Shown in pieces: positions 1 through 7,532 of a stretch of 64,000 bases of DNA (its first letter is position 1; every line of letters begins with the position of its first letter). The position numbers were made by a program, and so were the translations under genes. Source of the DNA: Halorussus salinus. GTDB lineage: Archaea; Halobacteriota; Halobacteria; Halobacteriales; Haladaptataceae. The notes beneath the pieces are model-generated. The model was not told the origin of the DNA, did no database searches, and saw only the letters and a program-made list of their open reading frames with translations. The DNA lies in assembly GCF_004765815.2 (NCBI RefSeq), contig NZ_SBIS02000007.1:1-64000 (forward strand), read 5' to 3'.

Positions 1-721
1 AGACATCGGAGAAACCGCCCTCATCACGGGCTGTGCCCTCAAGGATGGTTCTCCGACTGACCCGTTCGTGTGTAGCGGAAGCAGAGCGAAGCATCTCCGC
101 AAAGAGATGCACACAACCCTGAAACGACTCCAAGAGCGTGACGCATCCGAGTGGCGGATTGAAGACCGCTTCTCGCACTACCAGAACGCGCTCACCGACA
201 TCGTGGAGAAAGCGTCTCGGCACGCCGTCGAGTACGCCAAACGGTTCGATAACCCGGTGTTGGTGATGGAGGATTTGACGTACATCCGTGAACGGCTCGA
301 CTACGGGAAGTACATGAACCGTCGGCTTCACTCGTGGGCGTTCGCCCGACTGCAAGGACGCATCGAGGACAAGGCGGCGGAAGCAGGTATCCCGGTCGAG
401 TACGTGAATCCGGCGTACACGTCCCAGACGTGCCACTCGTGCCACCGTATCGGTCGGCGGGACTCGCAGGCCGAGTTCCGGTGTCCAAACGACGACTGCC
501 ACGTTTCGACGTTTCAGGCCGACATCAACGCTTCCGCGAACATCGCACGACGGATTGACCCGTGGGGAGAGAGCGTCCCGCTTGACAAGGCGGAACGCGA
601 TGACTCACCTCGGGATGGGAGCGGTTGTGACACCGCCACGACTCACCGTGAGAAGAGCGCACCCGCGCAGATGACGCTCACGGCCTACGAAGAGTCGAAA
701 CCCTCTGCCAGCGACGACTAA
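1..721 (+). CDS. tnpB: TnpB-type transposon nuclease (IS200/IS605, IS1341 group), 5' end outside window
   Basis: The frame is open from base 2 and stops at 719-721, so about 239 C-terminal residues are visible. The block DIGETAL at the very start carries the RuvC-I aspartate. VLVMEDL carries the RuvC-II glutamate and FQADINASANIA the RuvC-III aspartate. A zinc ribbon of two Cys-x2-Cys/Cys-x4-Cys knuckles (CHSC and CPNDDC) lies between the last two. TnpB proteins are RNA-guided nucleases that act at the donor site of IS200/IS605 elements. All catalytic residues in the visible part are intact, so it may be active. No tnpA is visible; it may lie upstream or be absent, as in IS1341-type elements. 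Confidence 0.93.
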   Translation, partial: DIGETALITGCALKDGSPTDPFVCSGSRAKHLRKEMHTTLKRLQERDASEWRIEDRFSHYQNALTDIVEKASRHAVEYAKRFDNPVLVMEDLTYIRERLDYGKYMNRRLHSWAFARLQGRIEDKAAEAGIPVEYVNPAYTSQTCHSCHRIGRRDSQAEFRCPNDDCHVSTFQADINASANIARRIDPWGESVPLDKAERDDSPRDGSGCDTATTHREKSAPAQMTLTAYEESKPSASDD

Positions 722-745
722 CTGGTATTCCCCATGCGTGGGAAG

Positions 746-765
746 CCTCGCCGTTTACGGCGAGG
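746..765 (+). repeat. Right-end hairpin of the IS element
   Basis: CCTCGCC and GGCGAGG form a perfect 7-bp stem around GTTTAC. In IS200/IS605 elements such subterminal hairpins are bound by the transposase, and transcripts running through the tnpB 3' end and this hairpin form the guide (omega/reRNA) RNA whose guide lies just beyond the right end. Confidence 0.75.
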
Positions 766-771
766 AGGATG

Positions 772-1080
772 TCACTCGCCGCGGCCGGATACGTCGCTGG
801 CCCTCGGCACGTCGTCGGTTCGATTCTCGTCGTCTCGCTTCCGTGGGTCCCGGCTATCGGTCGTCCGCGCGTCACGGCCATCTGTCGTTCGCCCGCGGCC
901 GTCGGTTTCCGGTGGGCCACCGTCGTCCGGCGTGCTACCGTTGTCCGGCGGGCCGTCGCCGCCGGACTCGAAGCGACCGTCGTATCGCTCCCGGCCGAAG
1001 AAGCCCCGGAGCGCCATCGTCGTGCCGACGTAGGAGGCCGCGACGAGGACGAGGAACCCGAACAGCAGTTCGAGGAGCAT
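772..1080 (-). CDS. Small membrane-anchored protein, 3' end at the IS junction
   Basis: This 102-residue protein starts with one hydrophobic segment (LLELLFGFLVLVAASYVGTT, residues 2-21). A basic turn and a long hydrophilic, Asp/Arg/Gly-rich disordered tail follow. No function is recognised. Its stop codon (772-774) lies inside or at the edge of the IS right end, so the natural C-terminus may have been lost or replaced when the element inserted. It is transcribed divergently from the next gene, with about 98 bases between them. The gene is supported by the well-formed N-terminal membrane segment; the tail has little conservation value. Confidence 0.55.
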   Translation of the reverse strand: MLLELLFGFLVLVAASYVGTTMALRGFFGRERYDGRFESGGDGPPDNGSTPDDGGPPETDGRGRTTDGRDARTTDSRDPRKRDDENRTDDVPRASDVSGRGE

Positions 1081-1178
1081 CGTCTCACCCCTCCACCTCC
1101 GCGAATGTAAATTCGACGGAGGGCGGCCGCGAGACGAACGCCGGAGCGCCTTTGGCGACGCGGGCCGTCGCCGTTCGC

Positions 1179-1952
1179 ATGGGGGAGACAGATTCGTTCG
1201 CCGACCGCATCGACCGCGTGCTGGTCGCTGGCGCGACCGGGGGTACCGGCCGGGAGATTCTGCGCGTGCTGAAAGCGACCGACCTCGAAGTCGTCGGCCT
1301 GACGCGCTCGCTGGACAGTCGCGGGGAACTCCTCGCTCGCGGGGCCGACGAGGCAGTCGTCGGCGACCTGCTGGAGGCCCGCGACGCCGCGCGCGCCGTG
1401 CGGAGCTGTGACGCCGTGCTGTGTGCGGTCGGGACCGGACCGTCGCTCGACCCGTTGTTGGGCAAACCGCTCGTGGACGGTGAAGGCGTCCGGAACCTCG
1501 TGAACGCGGCCGTCGCGGCCGACTGCGAGGAGTTCGTCTTCGAGAGTTCCATCGGCGTCGGCGACTCGGCGTCGGGGATGCCCGCGCCGTTCCGGTTCGC
1601 GATAGCGCCCATCCTGCGCGCGAAGAACGACGCCGAGGCCGCGCTCCGGTCGTCGGGCCTGCGATACACGATTCTACGACCCGGCGGGCTGACCGACGGA
1701 CCGGCGACCGGCGACGTGCTGGTCGGCGAGGGCGGCGCGACCGTCGGCGGGTCGATTCCTCGCGCCGACGTGGCCCGACTGATGGTCGCGGCGCTCTCGA
1801 CGCCCGACGCCGCGAACCGGACCTTCGAGGTCGTCGCGCGCTCGGGGGTCCGCGGGACTCCTCGTGGACTGGTCGAACTCGACTGGACGTATCCCGACGA
1901 CCTCGAACCCGTGGAGATAGACATCGACGACGAGGCCCGAGACGAAGCGTAG
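1179..1952 (+). CDS. NAD(P)-binding epimerase/SDR-like oxidoreductase
   Basis: The 257-residue protein begins VLVAGATGGTGREIL (residues 14-28), the glycine-rich NAD(P) loop of atypical short-chain dehydrogenases (NmrA/NAD(P)H-binding type). Later it has FVFESSIGVGDS and YTILRPGGLTDGP, which match the substrate-side loops of this family. The ATG at 1179 is chosen because the glycine loop should start within about 15 residues; upstream codons in the same frame are compositionally poor. The substrate is unknown; relatives act as NAD-dependent reductases, redox sensors or chaperone-like assembly factors. It is not in an obvious operon. Confidence 0.85.
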   Translation: MGETDSFADRIDRVLVAGATGGTGREILRVLKATDLEVVGLTRSLDSRGELLARGADEAVVGDLLEARDAARAVRSCDAVLCAVGTGPSLDPLLGKPLVDGEGVRNLVNAAVAADCEEFVFESSIGVGDSASGMPAPFRFAIAPILRAKNDAEAALRSSGLRYTILRPGGLTDGPATGDVLVGEGGATVGGSIPRADVARLMVAALSTPDAANRTFEVVARSGVRGTPRGLVELDWTYPDDLEPVEIDIDDEARDEA

Positions 1953-2013
1953 TAGCGTCTCAAGCGGTAGAAAACGGAGTGCAATCGAAGCCCGAGGAGC
2001 CGACCCGTCGGCC

Positions 2014-2886
2014 TCAGATGGCGTTCGAGGCGTGGAAGCGGTCGACCGACCAGCCGGTGACGCCATTGTCGTACTCTATCTTCCACCACGTGTAGCCGTC
2101 TTCCGTGATGTAGCCGTCCTGCACGTAGCCGACTTCGCCGACCGGGTTGGTGTGGACGACGTTGTCGCCGATGGCGGGGTCGCTCCGGACGTTGACGCTG
2201 GCAGTGGTGACGACGCCCTCGCCGATGCCGAAGCGCGTGCCGAGCGTGGTGCCCTGCACGTAGTTCATGTAGGTGCCCCAGTCCCACGTCGAACCGGGGT
2301 CGGTGTGGCTGTTCCAGCCGCAGTCGTTGGGGTCTGGCACCTGATGATGGCCGATGATGCCGCCGACGCCGTCGTAGGGGTCGCAGGGCGCGACGCCCGA
2401 CGGGCGAGTGAGGGGGATGTTGAACTTGTCCGCGAGGTAGCGCACCGTCTTCGCCGACGAGCGGTAGAGCGCGTCGGTGAACGTCGTCTGGTCGGTGTAC
2501 CCCTCGTGTTCGAAGCCCAGCGACGTGTCGTTGTACCCGCCGTTCCCGGCGTGCCAACCGATGTCGTCGCGGTTGAGCATCTTCGTAATCTCGCCCGTGC
2601 CGTCGTTCTCGATGACGTAGTGAGTACTCACGTTCGAGGCGGGGTCCTTGAACCAGCTGATGGTCCCCTCGTAACTGCCTTCGGTGACGTGGAGGATTAT
2701 CCAGCGTACGTCCGAGGGACCGCGGTTGGCCGCGCTGTAGTTGCTGGGGTCCGCGGCCTCCCACCGCATGTCGGGTTGGGGAGAGTACGCGCTCGCGGAG
2801 TTCGATGCGCCGAGGAGACCTCCCGTCGCCGCCGCGGAACCGGCGAGCTTCAGGAAGCGTCGTCGTGACGGTGCCATTGCGTTCAC
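2014..2886 (-). CDS. Tat-exported N-acetylmuramoyl-L-alanine amidase with C-terminal SH3 domain
   Basis: The protein has 290 residues. Residues 7-13 (SRRRFLK) plus the following Ala/Gly-rich stretch form a twin-arginine signal. Residues about 55-205 form an Amidase_2/PGRP-type zinc amidase: WIILHVTEG supplies H66, GHHQVP supplies H180 and TDPGSTWDW supplies D196 as probable zinc ligands. Residues 225-288 form a bacterial-type SH3 domain (ASVNVRSDP, WWKIEYDNGVTGW). The enzyme family cleaves the stem peptide from murein. Haloarchaea have no murein, so the target is probably foreign bacterial wall. Either ATG (codon 1 or 4) leaves the Tat motif intact. It is followed by 211 bases without a gene. 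Confidence 0.92.
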   Translation of the reverse strand: MNAMAPSRRRFLKLAGSAAATGGLLGASNSASAYSPQPDMRWEAADPSNYSAANRGPSDVRWIILHVTEGSYEGTISWFKDPASNVSTHYVIENDGTGEITKMLNRDDIGWHAGNGGYNDTSLGFEHEGYTDQTTFTDALYRSSAKTVRYLADKFNIPLTRPSGVAPCDPYDGVGGIIGHHQVPDPNDCGWNSHTDPGSTWDWGTYMNYVQGTTLGTRFGIGEGVVTTASVNVRSDPAIGDNVVHTNPVGEVGYVQDGYITEDGYTWWKIEYDNGVTGWSVDRFHASNAI

Positions 2887-3097
2887 GTATATTTACTACG
2901 AACAAAAATAATTTTTGGCTAGACGTAGTCGAAAAATACGGAGAGCTTCGTTCTTCGGCGACGCGTCGCCGAACGCCCGTGGCAGGCGACGCTACCCGGA
3001 GCCTATCGGTCGAGGAGTCGAGCGTCGAGAGAACGGCGGAAACGACGAGAATAGCACAAACGGCGAAAGCGATGGAACCGGCGGAGGCTCCCGAGCG
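2887..3097. other. Gene-free spacer between amidase and carA
   Basis: The AT-rich segment at 2890-2940 directly upstream of the amidase start (revcomp includes AAATTATTTTTGTTCG) is a likely promoter for the amidase. The rest shows nothing recognisable. Confidence 0.4.
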
Positions 3098-4177
3098 TCA
3101 GTCGGCCGCGACGGGGGTTCGACGCTCGTCGGTCGCCATCTCGACGACGTTATCGAAGAACCCGAGCGTGTCGTGCGGACCGGGGTTGGCCTCGGGGTGG
3201 TACTGGCGAGTCAGGACTTGCAGGTCGTCGCTCTCCAGTCCCTCGGCGGTGTCGTCGTTGACGTTGACCTGCGTCACGTCGAGTTCCGGGCCGGGGTCGG
3301 CGACGGTGTAGCCGTGGTTCTGGGTCGTCATGACCACCTTGTCCGAGCGCAGGTCCCGGACCGGTTGGTTGACCCCGCGGTGGCCGAACGCCATCTTCTC
3401 GGTGGTGCCGCCGAGCGCGCGGGCGACGATTTGCTGGCCGAGACAGATGCCAGCCAGCGGGACCTCGCCGACGAACTCCGAGACGAGCGACTGGGCGGCC
3501 TCGAAGTTCGCGGGGTCGCCCGGACCGTTCGACACGAAGAGTACGTCGGGTTCGAGGTCGGCGACCTCCTCGGGCGTCACGTCGTAAGGCAGAACGTGGA
3601 CCGTCGCGTCGCGTTCGAGCAGCGACTCCACGATGGAGCCTTTCGCGCCACAGTCCACCAGCGCCACGTCGGGACCGTCGCCCGCTCCGTCGGGAGAGTG
3701 GGTCTCGTGTTGGGTGACGCTGACCTGCGAGCCGATGTCCGTGTGGTCGCTCATGCCCGGACAGTCCGCGAGCGCCTCCTTGGCCTTCTCGGGGGAAGCG
3801 TCGGGACCCGCCGAGATGCCGCACTTCATCGCGCCGCCCTCTCGAATCTGGCCCACGAGGTCGCGGGTGTCGAGTTCGTCCACCGCGGGGACGCCCTCGC
3901 TTTCGAGCCATTGGGCCACGTCGTCGGTGAGTTCGCGCGCGACGACGGCGCGGGGGTGGACCCGCTCGTCCTCGAAGCGTTCCTCTCGGACGCCGTAGTT
4001 TCCGATGAGCGGGTACGAGAACGTGAGGACCTGCTCCTCGTAAGAGGGGTCGGTCAGGCTCTCCTCGTAGCCGGTGTACGCGGTCGTGAATACCAGTTCG
4101 CCGTGGGACGTGCCCGGAGCGCGACAGCGCGCCTCCACGACGCTGCCGCCTTCCAGTGCGACGTATGCGGCCGACAT
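3098..4177 (-). CDS. carA: Carbamoyl-phosphate synthase small (glutaminase) subunit
   Basis: With the ATG at 4177 the protein has 359 residues; an ATG four codons upstream (4189) is possible. I prefer 4177 because CarA proteins start close to the AYVALEGG strand. The N-terminal CPSase small-chain domain is followed by a class I glutamine amidotransferase with the nucleophile in LAGICLGQQIV, the QNHGYTV block and the catalytic His/Glu in RQYHPEA. It hydrolyses glutamine and passes ammonia to CarB for carbamoyl phosphate, used in pyrimidine and arginine synthesis. carB is not in the window. The gene is divergent from an Lrp regulator, with a palindrome between them. Confidence 0.97.
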   Translation of the reverse strand: MSAAYVALEGGSVVEARCRAPGTSHGELVFTTAYTGYEESLTDPSYEEQVLTFSYPLIGNYGVREERFEDERVHPRAVVARELTDDVAQWLESEGVPAVDELDTRDLVGQIREGGAMKCGISAGPDASPEKAKEALADCPGMSDHTDIGSQVSVTQHETHSPDGAGDGPDVALVDCGAKGSIVESLLERDATVHVLPYDVTPEEVADLEPDVLFVSNGPGDPANFEAAQSLVSEFVGEVPLAGICLGQQIVARALGGTTEKMAFGHRGVNQPVRDLRSDKVVMTTQNHGYTVADPGPELDVTQVNVNDDTAEGLESDDLQVLTRQYHPEANPGPHDTLGFFDNVVEMATDERRTPVAAD

Positions 4178-4202
4178 TACGAGATTCATACGGAATCCCC
4201 CG

Positions 4203-4212
4203 TGATAAACCT
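4203..4212 (-). promoter_or_regulatory. TATA-like element for carA
   Basis: On the minus strand the sequence GGTTTATCACG lies about 25-35 bases before the carA start. That is the right place for a haloarchaeal TATA box with a short or absent leader. The 23-bp palindrome lies immediately upstream, where the BRE would be. Confidence 0.5.
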
Positions 4213-4224
4213 TGCTTTCGTAGC

Positions 4225-4247
4225 GAGATTACGAATTTCGTAATCTC
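4225..4247. promoter_or_regulatory. 23-bp perfect palindrome, probable Lrp operator
   Basis: Arms GAGATTACGAA and TTCGTAATCTC are exact inverted repeats around a single T. The palindrome sits in the 102-bp divergent space between carA and the Lrp-family gene. Palindromes with TTACGAA-type half-sites fit dimeric Lrp/AsnC regulators, and the location predicts autoregulation and/or control of carA. Confidence 0.75.
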
Positions 4248-4279
4248 CAAGTGGGTCCCCCGTCTACCTTCGCATCTCT

Positions 4280-4693
4280 ATGGACGAACTCGACCGTGAA
4301 ATCCTCTCCATCCTGCGACGAGACGCCAGAAAACCGTACACGGAGATCGCCGAGGAGGTCGGTACCAGCGAGGGAACCGTCCGCAACCGCGTCGAGCGCA
4401 TGACCGACGAGGGCGTCATCGAGCGGTTCACCGTCGCCACCCGGACCGGAAACGTGAAGGCGATGATAGAACTCGACGTGGCGGTGGACGTGAACACCTC
4501 CGACCTCGGCGCGCGCGTCGCCGACTGGGAGCAGGTGGACTTCGTGTGGCAGGTCTCGGGCGAGGAGGACATCGTGCTGGTCGTGGACGCGGCCGACACC
4601 CAGAGCGTCAACCAACTCATCACGAAGGCCCGCGAGTTGGAGGAGGTCGTCAACACGAAGACGCGCCTGATTCTGGACGAGAAACTGGGATAA
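4280..4693 (+). CDS. Lrp/AsnC-family transcriptional regulator
   Basis: The protein has 137 residues. Residues 1-60 are an AsnC-type winged helix (MDELDREILSIL, then YTEIAEEVGTSEGTVRNRV as the helix-turn-helix). Residues about 65-137 are the RAM ligand-binding domain, whose VSGEEDIVLVVD strand is typical. These proteins bind amino acids and oligomerise as dimers to octamers. The gene is divergent from carA and starts 32 bases after the palindrome, so it probably regulates itself and possibly carbamoyl-phosphate supply. The ATG at 4280 matches the family's usual MDELDR start. Confidence 0.93.
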   Translation: MDELDREILSILRRDARKPYTEIAEEVGTSEGTVRNRVERMTDEGVIERFTVATRTGNVKAMIELDVAVDVNTSDLGARVADWEQVDFVWQVSGEEDIVLVVDAADTQSVNQLITKARELEEVVNTKTRLILDEKLG

Positions 4694-4854
4694 TCGAAAG
4701 AGCGGCCTCGTTGAAATCCGCTGCTGCGGAGAGGATGGAATGCCGATGCGCAATTTAGAGCGTGTATTGGGCAACACAGTGAATCGACCTACTGCTTTCG
4801 TTGAGACGGACAAACGACCGAATTGTTTTGCAGACAAACGACGAAGCGACTGAT

Positions 4855-4983
4855 ATGAACGACCCGACCCCACCCGTCCCCGAACGATTCGACGATATGC
4901 ACTGGAGTATGATGATATTCTGCCTCCTCCTCTTCGCCGTACTCGTGGTATTTTGGGCATCTGTTCTTCTCGCAATGATTTAA
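4855..4983 (+). CDS. Very small single-span membrane protein
   Basis: A 42-residue reading frame starts MNDPTPPVPERFDDMHWSM and ends in a 20-residue hydrophobic segment (IFCLLLFAVLVVFWASVLLA). A proline-rich acidic head followed by one membrane span is a common layout for small haloarchaeal membrane proteins. No family is recognised and no partner is evident. The 160 bases upstream (4694-4854) hold no gene and may include mobile-element debris. Confidence 0.4.
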   Translation: MNDPTPPVPERFDDMHWSMMIFCLLLFAVLVVFWASVLLAMI

Positions 4984-5143
4984 TGGCGACTGACCCTCTC
5001 CCCCTAAGTTCGCACCACGAATTGCGCTCGCCATCTCCTAACAGAACTAAACGGCTTCAACAGAGCCGAACGAGTACAAACCGGGTTCGACGGTCGAATC
5101 GCCCCGTTACGAAAATCGGATTCGGGAACGCGCCAGCGGTCGG

Positions 5144-5938
5144 TCACTTCGGCGGCTTACCGACGCCCGGCGTCTCCAGCCATTCGGGACTCTGGAGATA
5201 CCCCTTCTCCTCGTGAACTCGCCGATAGAGCGACCGGAGCGCGCGATTGAACGGTCCGCGGTGGACCTTCGGGCTGACCCGGCCGTCGCGGATGGCCGCG
5301 GCGACCGATTCGGGCGTTAGGTCCTCGGCCTCGATTTCGGTGTAGGCCCGACCGACCTCGACGGGGTAGTGGGCGTCGCTCCCGCCGACCAGCGGCAGGT
5401 CGTGGCGGTCGGCGAGTTTCCGGACCCACTCCTCGGTTCGGGGGTGCTTGCCGTTGACCTCGATGGCGTCGAAGTCGGCATCGACCTCCCGGACGGTGCT
5501 GTTGCGATACGGGTGGGCGACGATGGCCGCACACCCCCTGTCGTGGGCGAGTTCGACGGCCTCCTCGGGCGAGAGGTCGCCCGGTTCGGTCCGAGCTGGC
5601 GGGTCGGGACCGACCACGAGGACGTGGCCGTGGGTCGTCGTCACCTCGATGCCGGGTATCGTCGCGGCGAACAGTCCGCCCTCGCCTCGTCGCCCTTCGT
5701 CCGGTTCGCTCCGTCCCGGTTTACCTCCGCGCGGTCCGGCCTTTCCCGGTTCACCCCCGTCGAAGTCGAACGCCCGGTAGTAGTCGTGGTTGGTCGTCGC
5801 TACCCCGTCCAAGCCTCGCAACGCGGCGGCCCCCGACAACAGTCTGACCCCCACCGGGTCGTAGTAGTCGGCGAGCCGCTCGTGCCCGTGGAAGAACCGC
5901 GTGTGGGCGTGTAAATCGACTTCGTACACGACGGTCAT
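5144..5938 (-). CDS. PHP-domain metal-dependent phosphoesterase
   Basis: The 264-residue protein carries the full set of PHP metal-binding motifs: VDLHAHTRF near residue 8, GVATTNHDY, PGIEVTTTHGH, AIVAHPYRNS and GGSDAHYPVEVGRA. PHP proteins hydrolyse phosphoesters, for example histidinol phosphate or nucleoside phosphates; the substrate is not evident here. A Gly/Arg/Pro/Glu-rich insertion (roughly residues 63-85) interrupts the domain. The start at 5938 places the first metal motif eight residues in, as usual for the family. The gene is divergent from the lipid-kinase-like gene, 46 bases away. Confidence 0.9.
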   Translation of the reverse strand: MTVVYEVDLHAHTRFFHGHERLADYYDPVGVRLLSGAAALRGLDGVATTNHDYYRAFDFDGGEPGKAGPRGGKPGRSEPDEGRRGEGGLFAATIPGIEVTTTHGHVLVVGPDPPARTEPGDLSPEEAVELAHDRGCAAIVAHPYRNSTVREVDADFDAIEVNGKHPRTEEWVRKLADRHDLPLVGGSDAHYPVEVGRAYTEIEAEDLTPESVAAAIRDGRVSPKVHRGPFNRALRSLYRRVHEEKGYLQSPEWLETPGVGKPPK

Positions 5939-5984
5939 TAATAGCCGGTAGACCTTTGACTTTCTGCCCCCAATAACGTGTCGT

Positions 5985-7064
5985 ATGGCCGAGATTTGGG
6001 GGGTACTCGCAGGCCGAGACGCCAGTTCCGACACCCGTCGAGGAGGGCGCGTCGTCGCCGACGACCGAGCGGAGCGGGGCCGACTCCTCGCGGACGGCGG
6101 CATCCGGGGCGACCGGATACTCGTACTCAACCCCGTCAGCGGGAACGGCGACCACCGCGAGGAGGTCCGGCGGTTGGCCGACCGGGCGGGGTTCACCGTG
6201 CTGGAGACCCACGCGAGCGGCGAGGCCGTCGCCTTCGGCCGACTCGCGGCGGCGGCCGGGGCCGAGTTCGTGGTCGCGGCGGGCGGCGACGGGACCGTCA
6301 ACGAGGTGGCCCGCGGACTCGACGCCGCCGACGCGCTGGGCGAGGTGACGTTCGGCGTCGTCCCGACCGGTACGGGCAACAACTTCGCCGGGAACCTCGG
6401 CATCGAGAGCGTCGAACACGCCTTCGAACTCCTCGCGGACGGCGAACGGCGGCGCATCGACGTGGCGACCGCGACGGAGGGTGAGACGGGACCAGAAAAC
6501 GAGACCGAACCCGAGGACGAGGAGGCCGCGGAACTCTTTTTGAACTCCTGCATCGCGGGGCTAACCGCCGAGGCCAGCGCCTCGACCTCGCCGGAACTCA
6601 AGGACAGACTCGGCGTGCTGGCCTACGTCGTCACCGGACTCCGGACGGTCCGGGAGTTCGACGCGCTTCCGCTCGCGGTCGAGGCGGACTGTCCCGGCAC
6701 CGAGAAGACGTGGACCGGCGACGCAGTGATGGTCCTCGTCGGTAACGCCCGCCGGTTCCCCACCGAAGGCCGCTCGCAGGCCAACTGCGAGGACGGCCTG
6801 CTGGAGGTGACCATCATCGAGCGGATGCCGCCCGCCGACCTGCTACAGGAGGCCGCGGTCCACCGCCTGTTCGGCGACGAGACCGAACACGTCACTACCT
6901 TGCTCGCGTCGGAACTGCGGGTGGACGTGCGCCGGGACGACCCGGTCGGGTTCAGTTTCGACGGCGAGACCGCCGAGTACGACTCGTTGACGATGGAGAC
7001 CCGTGAGCGGGCGGTCGAGATTCCGGTCGGCGAGGGCTACGAACCCGACCCGGAACCGAAGTGA
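5985..7064 (+). CDS. Diacylglycerol-kinase/NAD-kinase fold lipid kinase
   Basis: The protein has 359 residues. It has the nucleotide loop ILVLNPVSGNGDH, the signature VVAAGGDGTVNEVARGL and VPTGTGNNFAGNLGI, then the C-terminal beta domain ending in FSFDGE. This matches the YegS/DAGK family that phosphorylates lipid head groups using ATP; in archaea the likely substrates are archaeol-type lipids. Before the core there is an unusual N-terminal block MAEIWGVLAGRD and a linker. An acidic insertion (residues about 164-182) is a haloarchaeal decoration. Its stop codon lies inside the first copy of a tandem repeat. Confidence 0.88.
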   Translation: MAEIWGVLAGRDASSDTRRGGRVVADDRAERGRLLADGGIRGDRILVLNPVSGNGDHREEVRRLADRAGFTVLETHASGEAVAFGRLAAAAGAEFVVAAGGDGTVNEVARGLDAADALGEVTFGVVPTGTGNNFAGNLGIESVEHAFELLADGERRRIDVATATEGETGPENETEPEDEEAAELFLNSCIAGLTAEASASTSPELKDRLGVLAYVVTGLRTVREFDALPLAVEADCPGTEKTWTGDAVMVLVGNARRFPTEGRSQANCEDGLLEVTIIERMPPADLLQEAAVHRLFGDETEHVTTLLASELRVDVRRDDPVGFSFDGETAEYDSLTMETRERAVEIPVGEGYEPDPEPK

Positions 7065-7155
7065 CGCGTGGCGGCCGAAGTGACGCGTGGCGGCCGAAGT
7101 GACGCGTGGCGGCCGAAGTGACGCGTGGCGGCCGAAGTGACGCGTGGCGGCCGAA
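7061..7155 (+). repeat. 19-bp tandem repeat, five copies
   Basis: The unit GTGACGCGTGGCGGCCGAA is repeated five times without change (starts 7061, 7080, 7099, 7118, 7137); a sixth begins but diverges after GTGACG. The first copy contains the stop codon of the lipid-kinase gene. The array separates it from a convergent small gene. Confidence 0.98.
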
Positions 7156-7173
7156 GTGACGGGGTCGTCGGAG

Positions 7174-7395
7174 TCAGGCGTCGAGTCGATACCGATACGG
7201 CGACGACTCGACGACGGTCACGTCGCCGCGCCGGGCGCGTCGCCCGAGGACGGTGGCGACGCGGTGGGCGCTCTCGAACGATTCGCCGCGGGCGTCGAGC
7301 AACTGGAGGATTTCGCGCGCCGTCAACGGCTCGTCGGTGTCGGTCTCGGCGAGGACGGTCCGAATCCGGTCGTACTCCCTCGCGGACTGGGCCAT
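7174..7395 (-). CDS. Small winged-helix-like haloarchaeal protein
   Basis: With the ATG at 7395 the protein has 73 residues, beginning MAQSAREYDRIRTVLAE. LTAREILQLLDARGESFES and HRVATVLGRRARRGDVTVV look like the helices and wing of a small winged-helix fold, ending in a YRYRL strand. An upstream ATG (7422) would add nine poorly convincing residues. It could be a DNA-binding accessory protein, but no function is known to me. It converges on the lipid-kinase gene across the tandem repeat. Confidence 0.65.
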   Translation of the reverse strand: MAQSAREYDRIRTVLAETDTDEPLTAREILQLLDARGESFESAHRVATVLGRRARRGDVTVVESSPYRYRLDA

Positions 7396-7532
7396 GTGTC
7401 TGTCCGTTCGTGGGGGAGACACGCACTTAACGCTCAGTCAGACGAGCGTCCGACGATTGGGCGTCCGATGAATGGATATCGGCTAAGTAGGCGTCTGCCG
7501 ATTTGCGAGTCGGGGTCCGGGCGAACGCCTAG

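Larger units (their letters stand above)
1..775 (+). mobile_element. IS200/IS605-family (IS1341-type) element, right part
   Basis: The tnpB gene is followed within 55 bases by a hairpin typical of the right end of this family (arms 746-752 and 759-765). The exact right tip is estimated at about 770-775. It abuts the 3' end of the next, oppositely oriented gene. The left end lies outside the window. Confidence 0.7.

Noticed and set aside
4694-4854. Possible mobile-element remnant between lrp and the small membrane gene
   Set aside because: Short stretches look like haloarchaeal IS debris, but no transposase residues or terminal repeats could be identified.
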